This document shows positions 22,481 to 35,396 of a DNA stretch of 64,000 nt, in pieces. A program made the position numbers and the translations under genes. This DNA is from Mercurialis annua (Eukaryota > Streptophyta > Magnoliopsida > Malpighiales > Euphorbiaceae). Below the pieces are notes generated by a model. That model saw only the letters and a list, made by a program, of their open reading frames with translations. It was not told the DNA's origin and did no database searches. The DNA lies in NCBI RefSeq assembly GCF_937616625.2, contig NC_065572.1, forward strand, positions 73,096,653-73,160,652. The letters run 5' to 3'. Every line of letters starts with the position of its first letter. Position 1 is the stretch's first letter.

Positions 22481-24262
22481 TGTAACACATAAATAAAATG
22501 GCAACTGGAATATAAAAATGAAAAGTTTGAAAAAGTTGGAATGCGAAGTAAAATGTTTTTAAATTGTACACTTAAATAAAAAAAAGACGCTAAAAGTGAA
22601 AATATTTAATAACAATAACTCTGTGTTATATTTAATTATTTAATTTAGAAAAATATCAGATTCAAGTATCATTTGTAAATTTAGTAAGTACTAATTAATG
22701 ACATACTTTTATGTTGGACAAATGTAGTCTTGATTTCAATCCCGGGCACCAAATGTATACATGGCGCTCATCTCTTTAAGATTGCATGGATAAAACATCT
22801 TCAAATTTAGTAAATTTTTGGTATGATCTCTCAAAAATATTTATTCTTTTTCAATTTTTTGTTTATAATTTAATTTTTTTTAAATGTCAAAATATAGTCC
22901 AATTTCAGTTAATAAATTTTAGTTACAAGCAAATTATTTAATTTTTCAAAAGAAAAAGGCAAGCTTTTTTGTTTTCTTTTCATTTATGGTTCAACTTTTT
23001 TTTTCAATAGAAATATACTATAAAATCAAAACATTGGCTAAATAAAAAGTGATAATAACTGGCTAGAATTAAAATTAGATTAAAATTGACTTTTTTTAGA
23101 CTGGTATAAACAAACAAAATCAAAAATATCAAATATTTACATGTAGTTGTAATTTAAACCAAATATTTTAGATTTTATTCTGCAATTCTAGCTATTTTTT
23201 CAAACAATTTAATTATTTAATCTTTTATCTCAGTACAATGCATAGTTGTTTCATTTGACTTTTCTGATCATATTTAGCTTTGAAATTGTTTTTTTTTGCT
23301 TCAACCGTCAAAAGTTATAGAATTAAATGTTAATATTATTTTTGATTTTTTAGATCAAAAGTAAATTTAATTATTCTTTTTCTAAAAAATGGGATTTGCT
23401 AATTACGGAGTTAGTATATAAATTCATTTGAAAATTGGGACAATTAAATAGATTCAATAATTAGTTAAAATTGTAGTAAAATGATGAAACGAGATATTAC
23501 TATGTTTTAATTAAATTGCAACTACAAGTAAAAGTTTAGATTTTTGTTACAATAATTAGGTCTTTTAAAAGTGAACGATTGACACATATGCCATTAGGCC
23601 GGGTAGCTAAATATATGATACAAGTGTATGCTAGAATTATCAATTATGTTGACTCAACTAGAGCAAAATTCCTCCCTTTTGTACTAATTCAATCAAAGAG
23701 AAGAAAATGAATGTATGGTTAATGATGCGAACAAATCTAGAAGATAAAGAGAGCAACTAGGTCAATATCGTTTTACGTTAGAGTGATATCATAATAACAA
23801 GTTAACAACATTGGTTTCTAAAATAAGGAGAAAACTAGTGCAATATTTATCCTTCATCTCAATATTTTTAAAATCGAATTGATGGCTAAATTGGCATGGT
23901 CATCCATTTACAGTTTAATCAATTTAATTATTGATTAAATTATTTAAATTAAATAGATATATTAATGTATTTTATTTTATTTAATATTAGATTCTTAAAT
24001 AATAAAAAATATAATTAAACCTTTACATATATATGGTCCTTCATATTTATTTTTCAAATAATTAAATTGTGAAAAAGGTCAACCTTTAAGGTTCATCCAC
24101 TTCATTGATTCATATAACTTTTTTAATTAAGGTTCAGCCATTCAATAGTTCATCAATTCATACGAGTTTTTCCAGTTCAAAATGGCTAAAAAATTTATTT
24201 TTGGAAAGAAAAAAAACGAATCAGACCAACCTTCGATTAGCAGCCTAACCAATCCAATGATT
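22481..24262. other. AT-rich intergenic DNA
   Basis: No coding region, RNA gene or defined transposon recognised. Confidence 0.45.
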
Positions 24263-24270
24263 CTTAAAAC

Positions 24271-24841
24271 TAGATGTGGCCATAGGCCGGGTTAAACCGT
24301 GAACCGGCTTGGTCAAATCCGGTCAAACTATGAACCGTGCCTAAACCGGCCCAAAATTTGAGAAAGGTCGGATTCAGGCCCGCTAACATCTTCTAGAACC
24401 GGAACCGTCAGTTCCGGTTCCAAACCGTATATTTTTTAAAAATTATATTTTAATTTATTTATTATATATGTACATCATACTATATTTATTTATAATATAT
24501 ATTACTATAAACATATAAATATTATTTACTTGTTTTTAATGTATTTTTATTTTTTATCCTCTTAAACACTAACCATTAAATGGATTAAATGGATTTTAAA
24601 TTTTAAGTATAATTAATTATTTATATTAAATTTAATTTCAGTTTCAACTTAATTTAAAATATTTAAATTTAACTTTTATAAAAAAATATTTTTTTTATTT
24701 TTTCCAACCGCCAGGACCGGAACTGTAAACCGAAACCGGCATGTTTTTGAACCATTAATCACGATGTTTTAAGTGTTCTTTGAACCGTAATCTGACGGAT
24801 CCGAACTGAAATTGTCGGTTTGTGAACCGTAGCCATCCGTA
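24271..24841. mobile_element. hAT-type non-autonomous element upstream of the NAC gene
   Basis: Termini tagatgtggcc and agccatccgta are imperfect inverted repeats of the TAGGGATGGC class. The flanks cttaaaac (24263-24270) and cttaaaag (24842-24849) match at 7 of 8, the hAT duplication length. Subterminal gaaccgg/ccggttc motifs recur in both arms. It ends about 320 bp before the NAC start codon. It is noncoding. Confidence 0.65.
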
Positions 24842-25053
24842 CTTAAAAGTTAAAACAATGTTTGATACCATTTTGCTAGGATTTATTCATCAAAACATAA
24901 GAAATAAAGTCATGGATGGCAACTCTTAAACAATAAGGGACGACTATTTCTATATACATCTTCATATATCATTTAAATAAGTGGTCCTACTATTACCATA
25001 AGTCAATCGTAAAGACTTTGACCTGAAATACCGCCTCTCATGACTTCACAATT

Positions 25054-25061
25054 TATATAAA
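25054..25061 (+). promoter_or_regulatory. TATA box of the NAC gene
   Basis: tatataaa lies 98 bp upstream of the ATG at 25159, the usual placement for a plant core promoter with a short 5' UTR. Confidence 0.55.
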
Positions 25062-25158
25062 ATCTAAATTTTGTTTCTTAATTCTTTCAAAAAAATGCAC
25101 TGTGTTTCTGATAGTAATATTTATTCATTTCTTCTCTGAGCAAAAGAGTAATTAGAAG

Positions 25159-27454
25159 ATGAACACTAAAAGAAGCAGTAATATTAGGGATGATGATGAA
25201 GAAGAAGTTGAACTTCCAGGGTTCCGATTCCACCCGACAGATGAAGAACTTGTAGGGTTTTATCTTCGAAGAAAAGTTGATAAGAAACCTCTTTGTATTG
25301 AGCTCATCAAACAAGTTGATATCTACAAATTTGATCCTTGGGATCTTCCAAGTATGCTTTTGTTTATTTTTTATTTTCTCGCTTATATATAATAATATAT
25401 GAACGAAAGTATTTTAGCTTCTTTATATGAATGAAATGAAAAAAAAAACTAGCTAGGGTTTGGAGATTAAAATGATAGTTTTTAGGGCTAAATTTTGCTT
25501 CGATTATCAAATTATAATGTCTTGACGGTAACTGAATTTCAACTTATTTAAATAAATATTATTTTTCCAGTAAGGAGAAGTGTTTTATTAATCTCCGGTG
25601 ATATATATGTATAAGCCAATCATTTGATTGTTTAATACATGTAGTTAGACAATTTTTAGTCTTAAGTGCACCTTTATTAATCATTCTCGTTTAGTTACAC
25701 TCAACTATATATCCTTAAATCGTAGAGTTCGCTTACACGAGAGTATTCATAATGACGCATAATTATGTAAGAACTTCATGTGTTTATAGTTCTATATCAT
25801 TAGCTGTATAAATACCGTATAATTAATGTTATGCAACCATTATTTCTATTTAACAAACCAATTTTATGAACCATTTTAAGGTTTCAAGTAGACATTTTGA
25901 ATTTGAAGTTATCATAACAAAACCAAAACAAAAAATCCAACTCTTATTATTATGTAGAACTCTAAACTGAATTAGATGCATATGCATCTTTTTTAGTCTA
26001 TCTAATGTATTATATTATGTATATCTAACTAAGTTATTTTTGTTGATGATGGCACAGAAGCTAGCAGTGTGGGAGACAGAGAAGGGTATTTCTTTTGCAG
26101 AAGAGGAAGAAAATACAGGAATAGCATCAGACCAAATAGAGTGACAGGATCTGGATTCTGGAAAGCAACTGGCATTGACAAGCCTATTTATTCTAATGGT
26201 GGCCAAGGCCGAGACTGCATTGGACTCAAGAAAACCCTAGTTTATTACCGTGGAAGCGCCGGAAAAGGAACCAAAACCGACTGGATGATGCATGAATTTC
26301 GCCTTCCTGTCAACGACGCGGCCATTGCCAATACTAAAACTTCTGCTCAAGAAGCGGTAAGATTCATACAAGCTATTGAAACAATGATTATGTTAAAGGT
26401 TAAAAACCTGAGTGGCAACAAACTTTTATCTTATGTTTTAATTTGGTATCATAACTTTAAATAGTATCAAAGTAGTATAATTAAAGTTTAATTTTTAATT
26501 TAGGTAATGAACTTTAAAATTTTAAGTAAATGGGGAGTTTCTTAATAATTTCAAACCAAATTAGTTTTATGTAGCAACCAAATCTTACCATATCATGAAG
26601 CAATAATATCTTTTCTTGTATGAAAATGAAAATTTTACGCGAAACAATAATAATTCATGTAAGATAAAATATGATGTAGCAAGACCTAAATACTACGTAG
26701 ACTCAATTTAACTGAAAATCACTAAAAAAAACTTTTTTTTTTATGAATGAAGTTGTATTAAAAAAGCCACAAGATGTAATAGCCGACAATTATACTCGAT
26801 TGTAAAAAAAACTTATTGTGCTTATATTAAAGTTTTCAACAATGTAATACCCGACAATTATACTCGATTGTCATGTTAGATGGAAAAAATAATGAATATT
26901 ATTGTGTGACTCTGATGTTATGACACTAAATTGAAATATATGGCCAAAATTTGGTATTAGTAAGACTTTTAATCCTTAAGTTAATAAACTGTTGCATATC
27001 AATAATAATTTTTGGGTTCTCGAATTATCAGGAAGTATGGACACTTTGTAGAATATTCAAGCGAAGTGTGTCGCACAGGAAATACACACCAGATTGGCGA
27101 GAGTTATCCACCAAACGCACTCAGCCTCAACCAGTTATTGACTCAACAAACTCAATCACATGCAGTGCAGATTCTGATCAGAGCCGAGAAAATTACCTGA
27201 GTTTTGCTGCTCCGGTGTTCCAGTATACCGAGAAGAAGCCTGTGCTTATTAATAATCATGTGAATCATGAGAAGAATCAAATATTATATCATGCAGACCC
27301 ATTTAATAACAATTATATCATGCAGACTCAATCGATGGCATCTTCATCAAATGTATCGAGTCCGGCTTATTATGGGAATGATCAGTTCTTGAGTGGTGAC
27401 TGGGATGAGCTTAGATCAGTTGTGGAGTTTGCTTTTGATCCTTCTTTTCTGTAA
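25159..27454 (+). CDS. NAC042: NAC-domain transcription factor, NAC042/JUNGBRUNNEN1-like (304 aa, 3 exons)
   Basis: Nuclear DNA-binding regulator. Exons 25159-25351, 26058-26356 and 27032-27454 join in frame with GT-AG introns to 915 nt. NAC subdomains are seen in order: [20 protein letters not shown], the DPWDLP stretch, [56 protein letters not shown] and [11 protein letters not shown]. The introns fall at the two positions standard for NAC genes. The RGRKYRNS and CIGLKK variants and the C-terminal [10 protein letters not shown] recall Arabidopsis ANAC042/JUB1, a negative regulator of senescence and a heat/H2O2-response factor; that assignment is from memory. The C-terminal region is Ser/Asn-rich, typical of an activation region. 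A hAT-like element lies just upstream. Confidence 0.93.
26775..26871. repeat. 29-bp direct repeat in NAC intron 2
   Basis: The 29-bp stretch containing ccgacaattatactcgattg occurs at 26775-26803 and 26843-26871 with one mismatch. A poly-T run near 26733-26743 precedes it, resembling a short retroposon tail. Confidence 0.6.
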
Positions 27455-27719
27455 ATTTATTTGTATAATAACTACAGAATTAGCGACTATTTTAGGACTA
27501 CATATATATAGAAATGTTTTACTTATACATATGGTTGTATTATATGCTTGTATGAAATTACATTTATATAGTGGCTTTCTTTTTTTGTATATATAGTGGC
27601 TTTCTTTTCGTATAAAACTTTCATTGCATTGATAATTAATTAGGTGATACTCCATGAACATCGTCTTTGATTTAGAGGTTTAGAGTTAATGAAATGGTTA
27701 AAATAATTTTTATTGCTGT

Positions 27720-27925
27720 TAGAAAAATCATTAACCCCCAAAACGCAGGTGAGTTGATAATTAAGGTATTTTCTTTATTTAAATGAGATTGCAGGTTCGA
27801 ACCGTATTCATGTATGTAACTGTTTAAATTTTGGAGTAGAGTTTTGTCTCCCGTAAAGAACCTACCCTACTCGAATGGGCATTAATCTTAATATGAAGAC
27901 GTCGTCTCATAGTTGGGATCCGTTT
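27720..27925 (+). mobile_element. Possible degenerate tRNA-derived SINE
   Basis: Contains a B-box-like ggttcgaacc (near 27795) preceded by gtgagttgataattaaggta, which resembles a worn A-box region. Ends and duplications are not clear. It starts about 260 bp after the NAC stop codon. Confidence 0.35.
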
Positions 27926-28380
27926 AGAACATCTCATGAATATATCATTAATTGTAGGATTTTATCTAACAGCTCAAACAACTCCCAAAATAATAAGATT
28001 AAACAGCCAACCAAAAGAAGTATTAAATTTTTTTATCACTAAACTTTTGTGTGATATAATTTTGATCATAAAATTTTAAATGTGTCAATTTACGCGCTAG
28101 ATTATAAACTACAAACAAGGAAAAGGTTTTTTTATTGCTTTTATATCAAATTAAATCTACATGACAACTAGATCTTGTCACATCATGAAGCAACATAATT
28201 TTCTTTTTACTCCAAAATGAAATTGAATTAAAGTTTAAAGACCGCAACATTTCAATATATATTATTGACGAAAGAGAAAAAATATAAGATACATAAATAT
28301 TTAGTTGTAATGTAAACTCAATTTGATCTTAAATCACCATAAAACTCTCCATTCCTTGTAAGTTTGAAATTTAATTATAA

Positions 28381-30695
28381 CTAGAACGAAGCCCTCGCGA
28401 TGCTTCGGGCCATAATTTTGATACATGTACTCATTCAAACTTTTCTCAATAGCTTTTATTTCCTCATGTTTCTGCCAAGCCTGCAAGTGAAATCAAATTA
28501 TATGTCAGCTGAAGCCACATATTTATCTCAAATGGAGAGTTATTTCAATTTTTTTATAGAAACTGAAACTACATAAGATTTAAAATCATAATATATCCAT
28601 GGAAAACTACAAATATAACTCGTAATGATAATCTCCGTATATTAGAAAAAGATGAGGCAGCAGTGTCATAACAAATGAATATACATGCAAACTGAAGCTT
28701 TATTATGCACATGATGTTCAAAACTATCATAAAGATGAAATACAGCTTGGTTATAATAGACGTTCCTATATTTTGCTAGCATGATCTCCAATTATGAAAT
28801 GATACAAATTCTAATTATTTGACCTTATTATCGAAGAATTTAATACAATGCAAATTAAAATAAAAATTATGAATTTATGACGTTTGACAAAATAAAAGTA
28901 CCATTATTAAGCTTATGTCAAATAAAATGGTACAGATGGCATAAATCATTGTACCATGTACCAAACCTTACTCAACTCTGATAACAATCATACTATAGAG
29001 ATGAGGTTTTGCTGCACACCCTAATTGATAAATGGCAACAAACATCAGATTCAGATTAATGTAGCGTTTAATTTATAGGCTTTAATAGCTTTCTAAAGCA
29101 TTAATCTTTGCATTCTTACCAAAATTTGGCTTGAATACACCCCGTTCGCCTATTCACCTTAGATTTGCTCTCCGTAATGCATCGTCAAACTCGATGACCT
29201 TCAATTACCACAAACATAGAATCGCAGTTAAAATTCTAAAACATAAACTTCACGATAGTGTAGAATTTAATTAAATACAATAATTTGAAAAATTACACAT
29301 TAAATTTCAAATTGCAAGGTGAAACTGCCAATAAAATAGTAAAATGTAAAGTGGACATGAAAATTTAGCAACTGTAAACACTAAACTAAAAACTAAAATA
29401 AGAACACAAATTAAAATCAAAAGTAGGAGCAAATTCAAAACCTTAAACTACCAATTGAAATCCAAACATCTATCAATACATTAACAACCCTACTTCAAAA
29501 AATATCATTATCTCAAATTCAATCTCAAAACATCAAAAATTAGTAAAACTCTAGGAATCAGCTTAGTACCATTGATAATTTTACGAAAAGATCTGCAATT
29601 CTATCATTCCATGATCTAAATAAGCCTTATATAATGAAGAATCAAATTGGACATTTACTCAATATACCTCTTTTCACTTTGCCTTTTCAGAACTCCGTAC
29701 TAATTATCAATTTAAATAACATAGAACAAAATAAACCAAAAGCACAGCGAAGAAATGAACAAAAACAAACACTAAAATAGAAATCTAACATAAAAGATCA
29801 AATATTAAAATAAAAATCTAACATAAAAAATCAAACACTAACAGAGGGTATACTTATTATCAATATTTTCAATTCAGAAAAACATTCACTCACAATAAAC
29901 TTATGCCTATGGATTCCAATTATCTTGATGGACATCTATGAGTAACCTTCATAAAAAAATTTGTCCCCAATTAAGTTTAATCATCATGCAATTTGTTGAT
30001 AATAAATCCATAAATAAATTGATTATAAACTTGAAAATAGGTTTTCATATTAGAAGATGTGAGATTAAAAATGCAATATACTTATCTCTAAATTCAAGAT
30101 GAATTAAAAATAACAATAGCAATTATCATCAAATAAACAGTTATTGTTGTACACACTTGAAAAAAGCTCGTAAGCCAGAGATTCAGAGAGAGCAAAAAAA
30201 GTATAATGCACGATGATTAATAGTAGCAAAACTCCATGGATAAAGCACAACCTCCTAGCCGACCATTCAGCATTATTTGTGCAGCCTCCACAGCTCTAAG
30301 CACTATCAAAAAAACTCCATAACTCTCTTAGACTGGTTTTGTGGGACTCAAACGATGTCGTGGTGGACGTTAATCGTGATGGACGGCGGGCGGCGGTGGG
30401 TGATGAAAGAGAAAAATACGAAACTAAATGATCTTATAAAATTTGGAACAAAATTTAGAGTAAATTCTTTTTTGAAGAACGATAGAGAGGAAGATGGATA
30501 AGAACGACAGGAGCAATAGAAAGATACGATTGAAAAGAAAAGGGGGATTGAAAGAGTAATTAGCAAAAAAGAACGGGTTAAAAAAGGAACTGAGATAAGA
30601 CACAAACGGTATACTCAGATTTTTAAAGGGTAAAGTTGCCAAAACACTGTTCCTGCTACAGTGTTTTTGGTCCAACTTTAATGTAATGTAATAGA
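28381..30695 (-). mobile_element. Candidate Helitron
   Basis: On the minus strand the 5' end would be TCTATTACATTACATTAAAG preceded by A, and the 3' end CTAG followed by T, preceded by an imperfect hairpin (cgaagc ... gcttcg). This fits Helitron rules: TC...CTRR inserted between A and T with no target duplication. The first 450 nt from the 5' end contain a hairpin (aaaacactgt/acagtgtttt near 30645-30667) and a GC-richer, mRNA-leader-like stretch including tandem ccgcc motifs near 30390. No helicase ORF is present, so it would be non-autonomous. The stretch could instead be a decayed gene with no relation to Helitrons. Confidence 0.45.
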
Positions 30696-31460
30696 TTTTG
30701 TAAATAAAATGAAATTATATAAAAGTTTAATAAGCACACGCATGCCTGAAGTTTCAAACAAAAGGATTGCATGTCATATCATATATATGTAGGTGAGAAG
30801 CTTGATTATTTAAGTTATTATCCTTAACATAAATAAAAAATTGTTAGTTTTGTCATAAGCTTGATTTGCACCCATTTTTTTATTAATTCTGTTTTGTTTT
30901 GTCATCCAACCAAACACAAAGTGAATAAAACAGTTTATAATATTAATTAAGTTAGATTCTTATTGTATCAGCCAACTGACTATGTGTCTATCAACGAGAT
31001 TAAAAGTACGTATTATGTATTGATATGGAACCGCCAACTGCTTGTATGATAGGCTGCTTTGCGTGCAATAAGTAATTCGGTTAATATATAGTATTAAAAA
31101 AAGTCAAACTTTTTTAATTTTTAAAAAATATATTTAAATCTTTTAAAATTATAAATTTATTTCAATTTGAATAATTCATTGGAAATCTATTTCAATTTTT
31201 TAAAATCATTTTGATATTTTTGAAAAATTAATTTATCCGAATTATATGTCATCCAATTGATAATTTTTTCTTTTCTATTTTGAAAAAAATTTAAATATTA
31301 AATTAATTATGTCAAATTGGATTGAAAGATTTAGATATATTTTAAAAAAAAAATTGGTTTTTAACACCATTAGACATAATTAATAAAATACCATGTTGTT
31401 AATATTATCCTCATTTTTGAATATATAGTTATTCCCAAATATTCATCCCATTAGAAAATC
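30696..31460. other. AT-rich intergenic DNA
   Basis: No gene or bounded repeat seen. Confidence 0.4.
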
Positions 31461-31462
31461 TA

Positions 31463-31523
<61 letters not shown>
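31461..31523. repeat. (TG)n(TA)n microsatellite
   Basis: A short tg run passes directly into roughly 25 ta units. Confidence 0.95.
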
Positions 31524-31529
<6 letters not shown>

Positions 31530-31564
31530 TTTATCAATTTTATCCTTATTTTTTATTAGATGAT

Positions 31565-32238
31565 GAGAAATGCTAAATCACACGAACATATATAACACTA
31601 ATCACACGAATTTGACTTTTTCAACTAAAATTATAAATGACAATTTTTTTTAATGAATAATAACAGTTGCACTTTTATCAGTGAATACATACTCTTTCAT
31701 CTTGTCTTCTTACTCCTTAACTATAAACATTTACTTTTAATTTTTTATTTAAATCAAAATTCTAAACACTAAATTTCAAATTTTAAATTCTATACTTTAA
31801 ATACTAGTAAACTATAAAATAAAATCTAAACAATAAACATTAAACTCTAAACTCTAAATTTTAAATTTTAAATCTTAATTTCTAAATTTTAGATCTTTAA
31901 AATTACATTTATATTTGATAATTTTTATTATAAATAATGCAGATAATATAAACATTTATATAAAATGAAAAATGTATATTTTTATATGTTTTATTAAAAT
32001 TTATATATGGCATAATATAAGTAATATAATTAAAAAAAATGTGTTAATTAAGTGAATGTGATAAGAAATAATAATATTAATATTTGTAAAGCATTGAATA
32101 AGAAAATAAACACTGCTCTTAAAATGAAGAGAATTGAATGTTTGTAAGAAACTCATTAATAATCATTTATGGTTTTGGTTGAAAAAGTCAAATTCGTGTG
32201 ATTAGTGTTATATACGTTTGTGTGATTTAGCATTTCTC
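31565..32238. mobile_element. Mutator-type non-autonomous element (674 bp)
   Basis: Inverted repeats of about 65 bp start gagaaatgctaaatcacacg and end gtgtgatttagcatttctc, with inner arms matching at tcacacgaatttgacttttt. Flanked by ttagatgat (31556-31564) and ttagattat (32239-32247), 8 of 9. The interior is AT-rich with runs of ctaaatttt-like repeats and no ORF. Confidence 0.8.
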
Positions 32239-32247
32239 TTAGATTAT

Positions 32248-32760
32248 AAGTAGGACATTACATATAAGAGTAGTTACTTTTATTTTAACTTTAAAAATTA
32301 TCAAGATGTAATTAAGCCAAAAGTGCATTTTTACTTTCTCAATAATTAGCCTTCTTAATTAAAAAGTGAAAAAGTCAAGTCCTATTTTCTGATAGTATTA
32401 TATAGAATTGGGCTAAGCTCTTCTCTTAAATATAGCGAGCTAGTGTCTAATTTTCAATACCGGCTTTAGGTAGTCTAATTTTTGTTAAATTCTTATTAAC
32501 ATTTTGGGCATAATGCCAGACAAGGGTAGTCCAATTGGCAGACACATTCAGTAGCTATTTAAAATTGTGAAGTATATATATTTATCATCACTAATACAAT
32601 TTTTAGTATTAACATCAATTGTTTATGAAATCAAATTAAACATAGAGTATGATTTCCTTAAAATGAAGTTACATATTGATTCATCGTTAAAAAGGAAAAA
32701 TATATTTATCTAGCAATACTTATAGCACATTTTTTTAAATATACCACGATTTTAAAATTT
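32248..32760. other. AT-rich intergenic DNA
   Basis: No gene, RNA or bounded repeat seen. Confidence 0.4.
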
Positions 32761-32778
32761 TATCAGTTTAGCTTTTTT

Positions 32779-33581
32779 TTTTTTTGAAATAAAAAGTTCT
32801 ATTAATCAAAAGCTGATTGATCAGCCAGTACATAGAATTTGATAATCGGAGGGACATGCCCCAACCAATTAGATAAACTAAAATAGTCATATGCTACCAC
32901 ATGAGATTTTCTATCGTAATTAAAACAACATATATGCATCTCAATTAAGTTAAAGTAGTCATGTGCTATAAAACTGATAATATTACAAAGTAAAGAGTTG
33001 TTGTTGAAGGCATCCATTACAACCTTTGAAATAAAGGGAATTAGATTAGCTTCGCTTGCCATGATAATACTAACTTTAATCGCACGACTGCTACAGCTAG
33101 CAGCTATAACTTCATCGTTAAAGTCCCTAATCACATCTTTTGTGACAAATCTCTTCTCTTGAACATTAAAGAGATCATCTATACCAACGAAAAATATACC
33201 GATATTTGGTGAAATCCGTCGTAAGATGGTGGCTCTAATAGGTTTAGAGATCCAAATCGCTTGCATCGCAAAAAACAATTTCATCTCCAACGATGAAAAA
33301 AACTATTCTTAATTTTGATTAGAACAGATCTATAAAATTAAGATACTAAGGTAGAAAATAATTTCTAAATCTAGACCAAAATTGGCCAAGAAAGAAATTT
33401 TATTCAAAATTAAAAATAAAAACTATGAAAAAGGCTAAAAAACTGAATTTAAGAGATTGGGGAGGTGATTTTTGGCCAAGAATGGCCAAAAACCACCTCC
33501 CAAATGAACAAAAAAGAAAAACTTACTAGGGTTTGAAAGGTTTCTCAAAAGAGAGAGAGACGGCTAGGGTTTGAAAAAGAA
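32779..33581 (-). mobile_element. LINE-derived chimeric insertion carrying a degenerate RNase H
   Basis: Flanked by a perfect duplication of up to 18 bp, tatcagtttagctttttt (32761-32778, 33582-33599), with poly-T on the left, so it is a minus-strand target-primed insertion. The minus strand begins with an mRNA-leader-like sequence (aaccctagccgtctctctct) of about 290 nt and continues directly into the RNase H portion of a LINE. Endonuclease, reverse transcriptase and zinc-finger regions are absent. The general plan matches 18652-19335. Confidence 0.75.
32802..33290 (-). pseudogene. Remnant RNase H domain, open over 162 codons
   Basis: The open frame on the minus strand reads as a worn RNase H of the plant retroelement type: VIRDFNDEVIAA, then SEANLIPF in place of the usual AEA-x-A, and a C-terminal FNYDRKSHVVAYDYF in place of VRR-x-x-N-x-x-AH-x-LA. 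Catalytic acidic positions are mostly lost (the ESD-like motif is not visible), so no activity is expected. A 162-codon open frame without stops is noteworthy but not enough to infer selection. Confidence 0.55.
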
Positions 33582-33599
33582 TATCAGTTTAGCTTTTTT

Positions 33600-34480
33600 A
33601 GTAATATAATTCGGTATCATTAGTTCACAATTCCATTAAAAATAAAATAAAAATAAAAAGTTACATTTTATGTTAGTTATTAGATTGAAAACTAAATATA
33701 TTATATTTTAAATTTTGATAATTGGTCTTGTATATATGGTAGGACAACATCCTATATTAACATAAAAGAAAGATAATATTTTCCATAAATATATAAAAAG
33801 AAAAATAATCTTTTGGTTGATATAGACTTGATTGTCTAAAAACACCTCACTAATTTGAAATTTTTTTAATTATATTTTAAACTTTTAAAATCTTCAACTT
33901 TACCATAATTTTTAAATCAGTTTCAATTATATCCATTTTGTAACTTGATCTTTTTTCAATAGGAAAAAGATATGTCCTTTATATTTAGAACATAGATTAA
34001 ATAAACTCTTAATGTTTTAAAATGATAAAAAAATTAATTTTACAATTCAAATTCCAAAATTTCAAATCTCTTTTTTTAAATAAAAAAAATAAAATTCAAA
34101 AAATAAAATTTAAATAATAATTAATTATAAATTTAATTTAACTTTAAAAAATAGAATAAATAAAACAAATTAAATTAATATTTTTTATTTTTTCAAAATT
34201 GAAGGACATATTTGAACTTAGGGACAAAGCCATAAACTATAAAAAGGGGGCAAATTTTACAATTTAGCATGAAATAAATAATTAAGATGGTCAATTTGTA
34301 TAAAAATAAATATTATATATATAATTTAAACTAATTAACCCTATTAATTAATATAATTTTTTTTAGAAGGTTGTCAATTTACCACCTTCTGAGCAAGGTG
34401 GCTTCGCCACTGATTTGAACCCATTTTTCATTAATGACCTACTTAGACTACATATCAAATATGAACCTTTTTCAAGCAAA
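33600..34480. other. AT-rich intergenic DNA
   Basis: No gene or bounded repeat seen. Confidence 0.4.
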
Positions 34481-34489
34481 AAAAATATA

Positions 34490-34807
34490 GGGTTAATTCC
34501 ATAAAAAATTATGACCTTTACACGAATTTTTATTTTAATCACGACTTTTAAAAATTGTCATATAAAACCATGACCTTTCATTTTTTTTTCAAATCTATCA
34601 CCGACTATTTTTCCGGTGAATTTTACTCTTTATTTTTTTTCAAATCTGCCGGATTATGGTGGCCACGTCATCAAAAATACATCAGAAATTGATTTGGTGA
34701 TAAATTTGAAAAAAAATGAAAGGTCGTAGTTTTATATGTCAAATTTTAAAAGTTGTGATTAAAATGAAAATTCGTGTAAAGGTCGTGACTTTTTATGAAA
34801 TTAACCC
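34490..34807. mobile_element. Mutator-type MITE (gggttaattc family, second copy)
   Basis: Inverted repeats start gggttaattccataaaaaat and end tttatgaaattaaccc, flanked by the 9-bp duplication aaaaatata (34481-34489, 34808-34816). Its arms (acctttacacga, attttaatcacgactttta) match the element at 6412-6783, so the two are one family. Confidence 0.85.
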
Positions 34808-34816
34808 AAAAATATA

Positions 34817-35396
34817 TACAATTGAAAATGAAAATTAAAAATTGGAGTAAGTTTGACTATTTTAAAAGTTGGAGATAAAATAAAAAAATTAAAAATTAAT
34901 ATTTTAGGATGATTGGACCTAAAGTATAAAAGGAAGATTTTACTAATCATTTTTCATATATATGGTAGGATATAAGTGTGCACTATAAGAGGAAAGATAA
35001 ATTAATGGCTAATATATATACATAAAAAATGGTATTTAATGCAAAAAAATTATCCAACTTATTGTAACATCTAACATGGTAATTTTTTATTTATTTATTT
35101 TTTATTTTTAAAAAATATATACTTCAATTTTTCTTCTTATAATCTATTCATTTTTTATTGTCACGTCATATGATACAATAAGGTGGGTTAAAATAAATAA
35201 AGTATATTAATCCACCAATTGTAACCCATTTATATAAATATAGTAAGATAAATTAAAATAAAAAAATAGATATGGTAAAGTATATATATTAGCAATTAAT
35301 TATTTAAAATGTGAATCTGTAGCCCATTTCTTTATCCACCTTAAATAAATATAGTATTAAAATATATCGACATAAATAAATAATTTTAGATTAGGA
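34817..35396. other. AT-rich intergenic DNA
   Basis: No gene or bounded repeat seen. Confidence 0.4.

Noticed and set aside
22720..22800. B-box-like ttcaatcccgggcacc
   Set aside because: No matching A-box and no boundaries.
30277..30675. Overlapping 74-85 codon frames on both strands
   Set aside because: Low-complexity, hydrophobic or basic composition, no homology recognised, and located inside a candidate Helitron.
31461..31523. TA repeat as a promoter or origin
   Set aside because: Simple microsatellite with no gene nearby in the right place.
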